64,000 bases of DNA. It comes from Ricordea florida (lineage: Eukaryota > Cnidaria > Anthozoa > Corallimorpharia > Ricordeidae). The DNA lies in NCBI GenBank assembly GCA_949710005.1, contig OX453273.1, positions 40,354,754 to 40,418,753 of the forward strand. Direction: 5' to 3'. Position 1 is the first letter of the stretch. The number at the start of each line of letters is the position of its first letter. Both the position numbers and the translations under genes were made by a program. Positions 50,217-61,739 of the stretch are shown in pieces. Below the pieces are notes generated by a model that was not told the DNA's origin, ran no database searches, and was given only the letters and a program-made list of their open reading frames with translations.

Positions 50217-50758
50217 AACAAGTGGTTTGTTCAATCAGAAGAAAAAAATGTTTTATCAAACTTGATAGAGAAAGTTAGGGGGTGTTCACGTGATACTGGG
50301 GCGATTTTTTTACCCGAAGAGAGAGTCATACAAGAGCGACTTCACCCCGGTTTCTATGCCGGAACGGAAATCTCGTTGTTACGAAATGTCGCACCGGTAT
50401 CTTTTAAACAAAGAACGACCGCTCAACGCGATATCAAATCGGCATTTTGGTGTACGGAAACGGGTAACGCATGCCTAATTTAAGTCAGTTCAATACTTAC
50501 GTGTATTTCGCAGTCATCATGTGAACAAGAAACGAAATCAAGCAGTTCCGGTATGAATCTCTCTTCGGGGTGTAAACGTTCCCTTATACCCCTATAACAT
50601 ATCAGGGAAAATGGCGTTTCGGGCGTGGCTCCTCGTGATTCGCTCTGACGAAGGGCTAACGTTCTTAACGTCTGCATCCTTGATATGTTACGATGGTATA
50701 ACTTACCTTTAGACTGTACTTGGTTGAAGATCGTTTTCAAAATGGCGACATCTTCGCA
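50217..50758. other. 3' flank of the PARP gene
   Basis: No AATAAA in this stretch. 50278-50575 looks like a repeat (gtgttcacgtgatactgggg and, inverted, catcatgtgaac). 50636-50700 holds a Penelope-tail-like piece: cgctctgacgaagggctaac, then aacgtctgc. Confidence 0.5.
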
Positions 50759-52120
50759 TTTAAGGGGGCATTACGGTTGGATTTTGGCAAAAAATGGAAA
50801 ATTTCTCATTTTTTTTTCTTTGGCTCTAACAGTTCTTGAAACTATCTACTTTTAGAAGATATATGCATTTAATTAAAAATTTCCTTTGCTCGGCCTAATA
50901 AAAGAAGCTTTCGAAAGGTAGGATTTGTTTGTATTTTGGTTGCCATGGCAACGACATACAAATCAATCTCCAAAAGCCGTTAAATTTTCTTAAAATTGTT
51001 TGAATTGACGTTCCTCAATTTCCTAAGCCTCTTAAGTCCATTCCAACGTCCAAACTTTAAATAAAAACCAGGATAATATATAGATTTAGCCAAGCCTAAA
51101 AGCGGGGCTCCCGTTAGTACTTTCATTTCACTTTAAACTGTAAAAGCATTCTAAAATATTGCGAAGGAATTCACAAACGTTTTTAACTATAGTTAAGTGT
51201 CGAGGTCGTTTAACTTGCTATGATTTTTGTCTAAACTTTCGTCTGCCATAAGTACGGTCTTTCTACCTACAAAGTAATGGAGTATATTCTACAAAAAACA
51301 CAAATTATCAATGTTCTGTATTCTATTCCTGATGAAATTAACCATTCTATTTGCGTAAATGTATTTAAAAGATTTGTACACGCTGCTGGGAAATGCAGGA
51401 CACAACTCTTGTCATTTTCGTGTTAAAACGAACACCTCGGTAAAATAAATGTTTACTCCAAGCAGGGTGCAAAGAAAATTAATTTTACAGATTGCCCTTC
51501 GGGCAAGCTGTAACCAACATCTACCAGCCCGCAAAACATTTTTCACGAGAATGAAAAAATAATTATTAATTATTCTTTTCTTAATTACATTGTAAGTTTA
51601 AAAAATTACTGCCTTCATTTATTCACTACAATCAACTGTAGTTACTTAACATAAGAAATAAATAACCGTAAAAGTGTGAACTATAATTAGACCTGGTCCA
51701 ACGCAACACGTGAATGACTAACATACATTTGAGACATTTTACAATTTAGAAGAACATTTTTTACGAAAACAACGGCGTTGAAACCAAAGTTCTCAATCGA
51801 CACACTAAATGACAACGTCGACAACGCGAAAAGCTGCCAGTGAAAGCGCTACATTCTGCAATTTGCCGTCAAGAGAAAATTCCCGCGGGAGTATTTCTTA
51901 GCCGTCGACAGGGGAGATGTTTATATGATTAAAGGACATAAAAATTTGAAATCTTTCATCAGTTTGCTTCTCATTCAAAAGTAGTGCATTCAGAAGATCA
52001 TTTTTCTGAAGAAGGTTTGTTTAGAAGTCGGTTTTCCAAGTCAAGTGTCAAGTTTAAGGGAAAGTGGAAAGTCCGAGTGCTGAGTCACGCATCATTGAGC
52101 AAATATTATGCAGACAAAAC

Positions 52121-52522
52121 TTATGCAAATTTGTGGTCCATAGCACGGAGTCTTTCCACTTCTCGGCTTTCTTCGCTACAATTTTGTCTGTTTTCCACAG
52201 CACGGAGTCTTTCCGCTTCTCGGCTATCTTCGCTACAATTTTGTCTGTTTTCCACAGCACGGAGTCTTTCCGCTTCTCGGCTTTCTTTGCTAAAATTTTG
52301 TCTGTTTTCCACAGCACGAAGTCTTTCCGCTTCTCGGCATTCTTCGCTACAATTTTGTCTGTTTTCCACAGCACGGAATCTTTCCGCTTCTCGGCGTTCT
52401 TCGTTAACATTTTGTCTATTTTCTCGAGCCCGGACTCTTTCTGCTTGTCGGCGTTCTTCGCTATAATTTCGTCTCCTTTCTCTTTCCCGAGCGCGCCTTC
52501 TTTGGCGATCTACTTCGCTCAT
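52121..52522 (-). CDS. 57-bp-repeat ORF, Arg/Glu-rich, probably transposon-encoded
   Basis: 134 codons from ATG at 52520-52522. It starts MSEVDRQRRRARERERRRNY, then has five to six 19-residue repeats of the type AERLRAVENRQNCSEESRE, highly charged and probably helical. Similar Arg/Glu repeats are known at the start of some Helitron and other transposon proteins (from memory of the families, not searched). The frame then stops. The repeats are nearly identical in DNA, so part of the open frame may be a tandem-array effect. No function assigned. Confidence 0.4.
   Translation of the reverse strand: MSEVDRQRRRARERERRRNYSEERRQAERVRARENRQNVNEERREAERFRAVENRQNCSEECREAERLRAVENRQNFSKESREAERLRAVENRQNCSEDSREAERLRAVENRQNCSEESREVERLRAMDHKFA
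52140..52480. repeat. 57-bp tandem repeat
   Basis: agcacggagtctttccgctt, ctcggctttcttcgctacaa and ttttgtctgttttccac repeat at a 57-nt period (19 codons), most divergent at the right end. Confidence 0.92.
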
Positions 52523-52563
52523 TCTTCCTCAGTTAATTCTTGCTCTCTTTCCCGTTGCTCTTC

Positions 52564-53010
52564 CAGGGACGGCGGAGCGTATTTTGAAGTGGGGGGGCTG
52601 AAACGAGCGCCGGAGACGCGACTTGGTAGGGGGGTCTGGGGGCATCCTCCCCCAGAAAATTTTGAAATCTAGAGTCTCGGAAATCGTATTTACAACATTC
52701 TCCGCGACATGCTTCTCGAAATAATTAGCCTGGATAAAGCGTAAAATGAAAGGTACTTTTAATGCTTACAGCAATATTTTGGAGGTTATTTCTCAGCCTT
52801 CCGGTCTCCAACGCTAACCTGCGGTTTTTTGACACAAGCTTCCCGTCTGTGGGAAGGAAGCACACGCTTAGAAAATGTTAAAAATACGTAAACGCGAAAA
52901 GTTTCCGACGAGGCTTGTATAAAGTTGTAGCTTAAACAAAATAAAATGTCATCCTCCTCAAAAGTGGGAGGGCTAAAGCCCCCCCAGCCCCCCCGGCTCC
53001 GCCGTCCCTG
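52564..53010. mobile_element. 447-bp nonautonomous element with CAGGG ends and 5-bp duplication
   Basis: Ends cagggacggcggag and ctccgccgtccctg, flanked by TCTTC on both sides (52559-52563, 53011-53015). Inner arms are gggggggctg and cagccccccc. CAGGG ends recall hAT, but that family makes 8-bp duplications, so the class is open. Confidence 0.75.
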
Positions 53011-53430
53011 TCTTCACCTGAACCCTGTGTTCTGCAAATTATATTTTCTCTGCTATTGTTTGTTGACATAGCAATAGAAATTGTTTCGTTTATCCTTTAG
53101 TAAAACTTTAAGAGTGTAGAGTAGTAATATTGTGTCTCAAAAAGACAATGAACTGAAAATTTCTTTTTCAGTCGTCAACGCAATTTCCCGCCAAAAATAT
53201 GCGGGCTACCAGAACAGCTTCCAAATAAATCACGTCACCTCGATGAGTTGACACATGAGCCCACAATATGGTCATGTGATGCTGGTCAGTGGCTATCCCG
53301 TTTTGACAGCTGTCAATTGACCATATTGTGAATGTCCAATATAAAAGATGTGGATTTGCCAAGACAAGCCTGAGATACCCCTCCCTTCCTTTTTGATAGT
53401 CTCCCCTACCCTACCCGTACAATCTGTAGA

Positions 53431-53454
53431 CGCGTACGTACGTACGTACGTACG
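53431..53454. repeat. (CGTA)n microsatellite
   Basis: gcgtacgtacgtacgtacgt plus acg, self-complementary. Confidence 0.85.
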
Positions 53455-53517
53455 CTCGGTCAGTCACGTGACAACCAAAAGAAAAGAGGTTGACCATATT
53501 CCATGAGTATGGGGCTC

Positions 53518-53546
53518 TGCTCCACGCGCGCTTCGCGCGCGGGAGC
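53518..53546. repeat. GC-rich hairpin
   Basis: gctccacgcgcgc, loop ttc, gcgcgcgggagc: a strong stem-loop, inside flanking ggggct/agcccc arms. Confidence 0.7.
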
Positions 53547-54502
53547 CCCGCTACAAAGCAGGCAACCGTACACTTGGCTTTGAGCGTCAATGGTCGTTTG
53601 TCTACTTTCACCTTTTAGTCTTTTCTTCTATATTTCATGCCAAAAGTTGACTTCTTCTTAAAGGAAGAGGGGCTTTCGAGGAGTTCAAAAACAGAGTCTA
53701 GCTAAAGAGAAAACCGTAGTCATAGGGGCACTAACGTTTGTCGGCGAAGATGAATCACAGCTTTGTCAAGGTGGTAAAAGAAAAAAGCATAGGAAAACCT
53801 AAGAATCCCCCTCAAGTGGCAGGCCATTTCAATGAGTTAATTACCTTTTCTTTGTTGTTTTAGACAGAAGTAAAGTTTTACTTGAGTTTTTCCAAAAATC
53901 ATGTTTTTCGTAGTAATTTTGGTGCCCCTTAAATTTCTTGTAGAGTATTTAAGCAATTGTCACCAAATTTGGCACAAGCACTATCCTTGTAGTCACCTGC
54001 AACCTAATTGAGCAAATTTCAGTTTCCTCACAAAACACTGGTTTTATGAGTTCTTTAGTTAAATTGAAATGTAAATGGTTGCCAAAGTAACGAAAATAGT
54101 CAGAAGTCGATAATTCTCAATTAAGTTGCACTTCACCGAGCAAGGATTTACTGTACCAAATATCATGTGTTTTTTTGTTAAAAGATAGTTCTCAAATTGA
54201 GGGGCAGGAATATAGCTCGAAAAGCAGTAGTCCTTAACAAATGGTTAATAATTAACAAAGAGTTAATAACTGACAGACGTAGACTGTGTTATGTGGTTAG
54301 CAATGGTCTTGCCCTTCATCCTACCCAGTTTGAGTGAAATTGAATGAATCCTTGGTGACATATGCCTTTTTGAATAAGCTGCCAAAATCTTACCCAAAAC
54401 CAACCGTAATGCCCCCTTAAGCGAAGTTTCGCAGGAAGATTTTTTAATTAGTATTTTGTTTTTTTTTTTTCACCGACACATGATTGGTTTATTCTGATTT
54501 TT

Positions 54503-54613
54503 ACTAAAACAATTAGATTATTCCCTCTCGATTTCTATGAGGTAATATTTGATGAGGCCTTCGGCGTCATCAACGATCACCCCATAGAAATCTCGAGCTC
54601 ATAATCTAATTGT
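54503..54613. mobile_element. Foldback element
   Basis: actaaaacaattagattatt and ctcgatttctatg are mirrored by catagaaatctcgag and ataatctaattgtc. It crosses nothing coding. Confidence 0.7.
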
Positions 54614-55350
54614 CAATTATCGTCTCATTTGATAAACTACTTTTTGTGTGCTTCAATTTCCCACCGACACAGCACCAGTTTGTTTAGAAACGGACTCTTC
54701 TCTATGATAATGTTTTTTGTTAGTGTTGACTACGGGGTTACTTTATGGTAGTACGGAAGATTCAACTTTTGCAGGGAAGGCGAATTTTATGAAGTTAAAC
54801 GCAGACTGCAGAACCCCGCACGCGATTAATTTAATCATGATGCACAATTTTAAATCGCCAGTTCAAATGCAGGTTTTTTTTTATGCACGAGAGTTTTTTA
54901 TGCTCGAGTTTTTCTACAACATGTACCCTATTGTAGTTGAGCGCACTGTAGTGGGTTGGTGAATCAGTTAACTTTTTAAGTTAAATTCAGGATTTTAAAC
55001 CTGCATAGCATCAAGTTATGCCTGATTGAACTAGCTTATTTAAAATTCATTCGGTTTAGGAACTCGTGGAGAAAAGTAATTAACAAGAAGAACCGTCAGA
55101 AATTGGCTCACCAAAGACTAAATGAATCAGTTTTCGTATAAAGATTGAGCCCGGTTATTGGGGCTCCAGCATCGACATTTGGTCCATGAGCTCGTTTTGT
55201 TTTCTATTTGAAATGACAATATTGCATTATTATTTATTTTTATAGTCTCCTTAGTTCTTTAACGACACAAAGCCACATTTTTGCGCATGCTCTGTGAGTG
55301 ACAACGGTCCATTGACCGTTTCATCACTTAAGCTGGTTGAACGACGCCAA
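54614..55350. other. No gene seen
   Basis: An 81-codon ORF (54717-54962) has no recognisable motif and no splice context. Nothing else stands out. Confidence 0.4.
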
Positions 55351-55352
55351 AA

Positions 55353-55606
55353 CCTGGGTCACACTTGTTAGATAATCACAAGCATAAGGGCAAGCATAAC
55401 CACAAGGAGTTCACTCCAGCGACTTACGCGTGCGCAGGGCAATGGTTGAATTCTTGCGCTTATGCTTGTGATTATTTCACACTAGTTCCCACTTGTGAAA
55501 TAAGCATGACACAAGTATAAGAAAAAGAAAAATTTGTTTTTCTTGTGCTTATTTCACCTCGGTGCCCACTAGCGCTTTCTTGCCCTTCTCACAAGTGTGA
55601 TCCAGG
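55353..55606. mobile_element. MITE with CATAAG/CTTATG words
   Basis: Ends cctgggtcacacttgt and acaagtgtgatccagg. The interior has cacaagcataagggcaagc and gcgcttatgcttgtga. A cousin of 7010-7188 in design. Confidence 0.75.
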
Positions 55607-55672
55607 CCAAGCTCCTTATTGTCGCAAACCCTAGCTCGCCATAAAGTGATAACGTCGAGTGATGAAGCTTTT

Positions 55673-55927
55673 AGGGACGGACCATTAGAAAAGTGATTGG
55701 GGGGGGGGGATGTGGGGAAAAACCAAAAAAAATTCATGCAAGGGAAAATGATAAGAAAAAAAATTCATGCAGAAGGAAGGTCCAATTGTGACTTTTTCAC
55801 ACGTAGTAAAAAAAATTCATGCAGAGGGGTTCACCTGAAAAAAAAATTCCTGCACAAGCAGTGAGCGAGAAAAAAAAAATTCGTGCAAGCTGAAAATTCC
55901 CCATCACTTTTCTAATGGTCCGTCCCT
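55673..55927. mobile_element. Foldback MITE with AAATTCATGCA repeats
   Basis: agggacggaccattagaaaa gtgat is mirrored by atcacttttctaatggtccg tccct. The interior has four aaaaattcatgcag-type units. Confidence 0.85.
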
Positions 55928-56104
55928 TAACGCATGCGCATTTCTACCTGGGCCGACCCCTTATTTATTGGTTGAGTACGAACTGTTTTTTGCCGCAGTA
56001 AATATCGACGCACAAGACATTTTACGTTTTCGCAGGGAATTTTTTATTCTGGGGTAACTGGCAATTCAGGCCAATCAGGGTTTTCAATGGGTAACTTAAT
56101 GCGT

Positions 56105-56360
56105 AAGTCCACACGGCCGGTGCTTCTTCCGGTGTTTCACTAGCATGAAGCACCTGGTTACCACCCCCTGGATGGGATACTAGCCCATTGCAGGGTCCCC
56201 CCCCCCCCTAGCGTTATATCACTGGTACCGATTTATACACCTAGCTGGAGAGGAACAGTATAGAGTAAAGTTACTTGTCTAAGTAAACAACCAGAAACTC
56301 AAAACTCGGACCTCCTACGCGGACGTACGACACGCTAACCACTTCACTAACTTGTATCCA
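56105..56360 (-). mobile_element. SINE family G, copy 2
   Basis: ggatgggatactagccca, gcgttatatcactggtaccg and tatacacctagctggagag match 45950-46020. The right end (ctcggacctcctacgcgga, gctaaccacttcactaac) is a reversed tRNA-like head. Confidence 0.65.
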
Positions 56361-57639
56361 GGTAGATTTAATTTTATTTAGCAGTCTGACATCTTGAAAA
56401 ACTTTCTTAAGAGACCCCCGACCACTTCTGTGCCAATTTTAAACAATTACTGTTGTAGCTAGGTAACACAATTTATTAGAAGTTTCAGTGTATTTCGTAG
56501 AGTTTTTGAGTAAGCGGTATTTTTGTCCTAGCTGTTGGATAAGGTTTTAGTAGTGTTATAATCTTTTTAGTTCTTTCTCTAGGTAGCCAAGTATTTGATG
56601 CTACCTATTAGTTTTCATTCAGTTTTAGTCGAATTTGTTCTTATTTTGAAACCCATGTGGAGAGATCGTAGGCCTCGTAAAACATTGTTCTCTCACGTAT
56701 GTAAGAACTTGTTTTTGCCAAATAAGTTCATGCCTTTTTGGATATTAAATGACACTTTTAGGGGCTCAAACAGTCTTAATTCACTGGGTTCAATTTATTG
56801 TATTCTCAAGTTGGAGCTTAGGCCAACACGATAACAGCCCTCATGTACTAATGGCAGTAATCTAATGCCATATTTCTTCCAACCTGCACAATTTTCCCTT
56901 AGTTACCGTTCGCATTTAAGGGTCGATATGAAATGCGAACGGTAACTATGGGAAGATTCTATCAGAATTCCTGTTGGCAATCTTGCTGTTGCACACTCGC
57001 GTATCCGACAAAACTTGAATCTGGTCATTCCACGTCGTTATTTTGCGGAAGAAACGTACCAGACTGTAATTGCACGTGAAGTTTCCTTGTTTTGTTCATC
57101 GACGCTATTTTTTTGGTTTCCCCCGAATCGACATTGTCGTGTTTTACTTAACCTCCATGTTGTTTCGCACGTTTAGGGTCCCAGCGTTCTCCGCGGTCCC
57201 TATAATTACTTTTCTAATTATTTTTCCCATACCAGTCCATGAGGGACTGGTTACTGTATTCAACAAACTTAATAAGTACCTCATCATGACTGAAGTTCTT
57301 CTTTCACTCTGTCTCCTGCCATCTCTTCTTGCCATTGCGGTTGATAGCCTCTAAATGCAAGAAAGCTCTATCTTGTTCACGCCGAAACGGGTTGTTCACG
57401 GTCCGACCCTCCCTTTCTTAGTCACCAAAAATCACTCACTCAAAAGACATTTTGTGCCAACATCAAATTTCTGGGACCTGTGTCTAGAAAGACCCAGTAA
57501 ATTTTACAGGCCCGGAGCTCTGATTTTAGGTTCAGTTTGAGTCTACCAAATGATTTTGTAGTTCAATTCGTGGCGTACAGACCACCTTGACGTGCAAGAT
57601 AACCAAAAATTGCATTGCTTAACCTTGAAACCAACAAAA
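56361..57639. other. No confident gene
   Basis: Small ORFs (56595-56834; 57070-57354) lack motifs and look like chance. A 64-bp hairpin sits at 56891-56954 (cttagttaccgttcgcattt / aaatgcgaacggtaactatg). Confidence 0.45.
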
Positions 57640-58535
57640 TAAATAGTACGCATCGTGAGCTCATCGCCAGGAGCGTTCCTATGTGTTGGTTGTCGTCCCC
57701 AGCACTGTAGCAGATCTGGTTCGCTATCATCCGCCATTATAAAAGCCACAGTAGTAATTCGCATAGAAATTAACATGTGCTAGCGCAATTTTATTGGTCA
57801 TTAAAATCATAGTTAATAGAGGAAGATGGTTATGAAAGGAGGAGAACTTCAAAGATTTAAACAATAGAGCGCGCACAGAACTTGAAGGTACCTATCACGT
57901 GATCGCGAAAGTGCACACTCAAAACAAAATGACGGAAGACTCAGAGGGAATGTTCGTGTGGGGAGACCATTTTGATGTTATTTTAGCCATTCTAGAGGAA
58001 GATGAAGATATAGATGAACAGTTTACATCAGCCGTTAATGAGGTAAGTTCAAATGTCGTCTTTCGCGGTCTTGATATCAAAGAAGTGAGAAGATATGTAC
58101 GATTGATTTGTAACTGACAAGCAAACAAGGCTTCGAGTCACGTTCTATAACTATAGACGACCATGTTCTAACGCATAATTCTCTGGTATGCCAAAAGAAT
58201 ATATTTGTAGATAAACTTCGCTTTGTAAGTCGTAATATTTTTCATAAACTGAGATTAAAGACGCGCACTCGAAGAAAGTCACATACTAGCCGCCATCTTT
58301 GAATATATGTGTGCACCTTCGTGATCACGTGACATACCATAAAAGTAAACAAAGAGTTCTTTCTTTGAAGTTCGCCGCCTTTCATAACCATTTCCCTCTA
58401 TTAACTATGTTAAAATACATTTGTTTTCTTTGCCGCGAAATAGAATTTAAAAATAGCACCATCTACTACTGTGCTGGGACTAAGGGCTGATATGGGAGAG
58501 GAACGCTCCTGGTCATGGGCTCCTGTACGAATTCA
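57640..58535. mobile_element. 0.9-kb imperfect inverted-repeat element
   Basis: Left-arm words tagttaatagaggaagatgg, ttatgaaagg and atcacgtgatcgcgaaagtg are matched on the opposite strand by the right arm (58265-58425: cctttcataaccatttccct, ctattaacta, cgtgatcacgtga). The outer arms share ggaacgctcctgg. The unpaired centre holds a first-exon-like ORF. Confidence 0.7.
57929..58042 (+). CDS. First-exon-like ORF inside inverted repeat
   Basis: ATG at 57929 reads MTEDSEGMFVWGDHFDVILA then EEDEDIDEQFTSAVNE and meets a consensus donor GAG|gtaagt at 58043. Acidic, no known domain. Without splicing the frame ends at 58117. It may be the first coding exon of a transposon gene or of a host gene captured in the repeat. 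No second exon was found. Confidence 0.4.
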
Positions 58536-59407
58536 TCCTTTGGAGCTCTCTACCGGCACATGTTGAGTACGCTGGTCTGAAAGCCGAGTCGGAAAATAGT
58601 TGTCTAGGACCCTCTACTGAATTAAAATTCTGTCGGTAGAAAAGTCTGTAGAAGACGTAGAAGGCAACAAAGCTTACGCGATAAACAGGCAGGAGATTTT
58701 TTTTTTTTATCAACGTCGACAACAGTTTTACAAGGTGAGAATAATATGAGCTTAATTATCTTAATTGCAAAATTGAGCTTCTTTTTTGCACGTGTTTATG
58801 AATGAAAACGGTGAGTCTTGCTAACTTAGATGTAAAGTCTCTAAATGTTGAAGAACCGTTGATAGTCTTTATACATCTCTTCTAAAGACCCTCACTGAAA
58901 ATAGCGGTTTCTTTAACAGACTCTTTATAAAAACTTATAAGAACTAGTGGTACTTATCAGTAGAAGTGCTAACGATGAAAACAGAGAAGTTGAGATCTTT
59001 TGCCTTAGGAATGTGTGGTAGAAAAGTAGTGATTTACTTTGAAGATACGCCTTGTGAAACAGTGTACGTGGTAAATAGAATCGATTGGAAAATTTGAGAT
59101 CATCCACGGTGTAAGAAACTGTTATGTTCACAAGTGACTGGAACAAAGGAGACAAAACAATAGAGACTAGGAAAATAATAGTGAGAAAACAAAGGAAAAA
59201 TTCACAGGTTTTTACACCGAGGTAAACCCAAAATTTGAGTAGGCAAACAAATAGTACTTAACTGACAGAGTGCAGTACTCAATTATTGCACATGCTTCGC
59301 TATAGTTCAATGAGTTCGACACATGTTTGCTAGGCAAAAACCAAGTTCTGAAGCAATTTTTTCCTGAAGCACTTTAAGTTTTCTTGCACGCTGGCTACCA
59401 GTTTTGC
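58536..59407. other. No gene seen
   Basis: AT-rich sequence with only short ORFs lacking motifs. Confidence 0.5.
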
Positions 59408-59535
59408 TATCAGTTTCTGGGCAACCGTGCACCTTCCCCTCCCCTAAACCAACATTAACGCTAACTTTTTAACTCATTATAACTTGTTGGATTAGGGGAG
59501 GGGTAGGTGCACAGTTGCCCAGAAACTGATATTGA
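59408..59535. mobile_element. Foldback MITE
   Basis: atcagtttctgggcaaccgt gcacc is mirrored by ggtgcacagttgcccagaaa ctgat; inner arms cccctcccctaa and ttaggggagggg. Confidence 0.85.
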
Positions 59536-60354
59536 TCCAAAGTTCGTAGGACCCCCCCCCCTCCACTTCCTTTAACCCCCTCTTCGAAAGCCTGTGAGCG
59601 CTAGCCCAGGCTTAACTGGTAAGCGCTGCTGCAACAAAAACTGGCGATTCTGTTGTTCTAAACCAAAGCCATAATTTATTTGACGAACCAAACAAAGATT
59701 TTACAATGAAACGAAAGATTTGAAATAGAAAACAGCCACTTCGGTGTGGGTGTTCTGTGGCTAGTTCTTGGACGCAAAAAAAAAGCCATCGTAAGTTCAC
59801 TTCTCAATCTTCTCTGTAAGCTCGGGAACTGCCTATAAGGACAAACACGACTGAATTAAAAGACAACGTAGTTACCAAGATATAATGAAGGTTATGTGCC
59901 ATGCTGCAATATTCCCTGGATTGATGTATCACTTTTTATGTGCCATAGAAAATACAGCCAATCAGAATACAGAAAAGCCGTTGAATGTTCGTCAGTATTC
60001 CACCTAACCTTCGCGTCAATCAGTGCAATTCAAAGGTATCGCATCCAAACTTCCCATCGTGCGCTGCGATTTTCGGCAGTTTCTTTCAACAGTTATTTGT
60101 ATATTCTATGGCATGGTATAAAATAGTTAAGCAACCCTTTCTCGTGGTATTCCGTAGAATATTCCACTCGTCACTTGAAAGGCTCGTGTGTATACCAAGA
60201 AAATACAAGTGACTCGTGGGATACCCCACGGTATAGCACTCAAAAGCGTTGGATAACTAGTACATATTTAGTATCTGAAGCAATTAAATATCCGGCAATA
60301 AGATTGCAACTTCCAAACATTGAATAACACTCAAAAGTAGAAACCAACTTAACA

Positions 60355-60705
60355 ACCTTAAAATCTCTGGTAATCTGATTGGCTCGCTATCTCGGGATAT
60401 TAAACATTAGTATGCACCAGCTCGGCAATCTTTGCATCTTGCGTAATCTGATTGGAGGTGATTAAAGCTGGGGCTTCTGGGTAATCCTTGTGCCAGTTAG
60501 TTTTTGTTTGGAGAAGAAAAAAATGGCGTCCAGCCGATAGAAATATGCTGCCGCCGATTCTCGCTTTACAACTTTCTCGAAGAAGTATTACCAGGGAAAT
60601 TAAGCAAAACACAACCACGATGAAACGTTGATCAGGGCAGGATCAATCAATAGCGCAAGTTACTGACAAATTAAAACTACATGTGCAAAATAACGTCCGG
60701 TAATA
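60355..60705 (+). repeat. Interspersed repeat family D, copy 2
   Basis: gtaatctgattgg, ctgggtaatccttgtgccag, ttgtttggagaa, atggcgtcca and gggaaattaagcaaaacac in the same order as 24955-25275. Confidence 0.65.
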
Positions 60706-60749
60706 AATTTTCTTTGCCGTACGAATTACGCTTCAACAATTAAATTTTT

Positions 60750-61080
60750 CACCGGTAGTGTTATCCTCGGCGTTGTCATATCGTTAAGCTCCCTACTGAG
60801 GTTGCTTCATTGGTATATACTGAGACAATTATGCTCTTCAATCTCGGTGAATAGTGGCTTTTGGGGAATAAATGTAAACTATTCATACCCTACGCAGTGT
60901 TTACAAACCTATTCTTAAAATAAAATTTCACCGACACTTTGATACGATTGAGGTTGCTTCTTTACTACATAACGTTGAAAACAATATTCTCTTGCGTGTT
61001 GCTGAATCGAGGCAGATTCTGCCACAATTCACCTCGACTTCAGAGAATAATTGGTAATTAATAAACTCGCAACGTTTTTA
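60750..61080. repeat. Interspersed repeat family H, two diverged copies
   Basis: tgaggttgcttcattggtat and cttcaatctcggtgaatagt, then gattgaggttgcttctttac and cacctcgacttcagagaat. Matches 47030-47190 in parts. Confidence 0.5.
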
Positions 61081-61739
61081 AATACTTTAAGGAATAAATT
61101 ATTATAGCTAAGTCTATCCGTGAGGTTCTAAACACATCGTTCCCGGCGACGTTCAACACTGCCGTCAGAAAAAAGCGCGGGAAAACGCGCCCGAGCCAGT
61201 CATGATCAGTTTTCTTTTCCCTTCTGATTGGTTAAAAAAGTGACGAGATATTACTTAACCAATCCCTGAACTATCGTTGCCATGAAAAGCCAATGCAATC
61301 ACAGAATTACTTTCGACAACGAAATGCAGAACGTGTTATCGCTGCAACAATGGTTCTTTTCACCAGGGCGGGAAAGTACAAGTCAGGTGATGCTCAAAGT
61401 ATTGCTCACCTTAAACAGATCAGCCACCAGACCGAAATCAGCCACTGAAAACAATTCAGAGTGAGACGTTACAAAGTATTAAACATCGTTAGCAAAGCTA
61501 GCCGCTTTAAGGTGAGATTCACCTCAGACACTAAATATTACAAAAATTACCCGTAAATTCGATTAAAGTTTTGGTGACTAGGAAACTACGGTTTAATGCG
61601 TGATAGAATTCTGGTTCTTATTTTTTACGCGTTTAAGGTATTCTTCTGGTAATATGTAGGATATACAGTACATAGCCACACATGTGAGCAGCTTCGGCGG
61701 ATTTCTTATTGACCTTTTTTTTTATCTTATTGTCACTTT
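61081..61739. other. No gene seen
   Basis: A 60-codon ORF at 61282-61464 has no motif; the rest is AT-rich non-coding. Confidence 0.45.

Larger units (their letters stand above)
50760..54420. mobile_element. 3.66-kb element bounded by inverted repeats
   Basis: ttaagggggcattacggttgg at the left is exactly complementary to ccaaccgtaatgcccccttaa at the right, and similarity runs further (tttggcaaaa/ttttggca). Both ends carry TTAA, the piggyBac target, but TTAA is palindromic so this is not proof. Contents: a minus-strand repeat ORF (52121-52522), a nested 447-bp element, a hairpin and a (CGTA)n tract. No transposase is recognisable. AATAAA at 50897-50902 could end host transcripts. Confidence 0.6.

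Noticed and set aside
52064..52672. 202-codon + strand ORF
   Set aside because: Shadow of the 57-bp repeat on the opposite strand; a repeat length divisible by three keeps several frames open.
54717..54962. 81-codon ORF as a gene
   Set aside because: No motif, no splice context, lies among repeats.
57070..57354. 94-codon hydrophobic ORF as a membrane protein
   Set aside because: AT-rich chance frame; an overlapping antisense ORF is equally open and neither shows family features.
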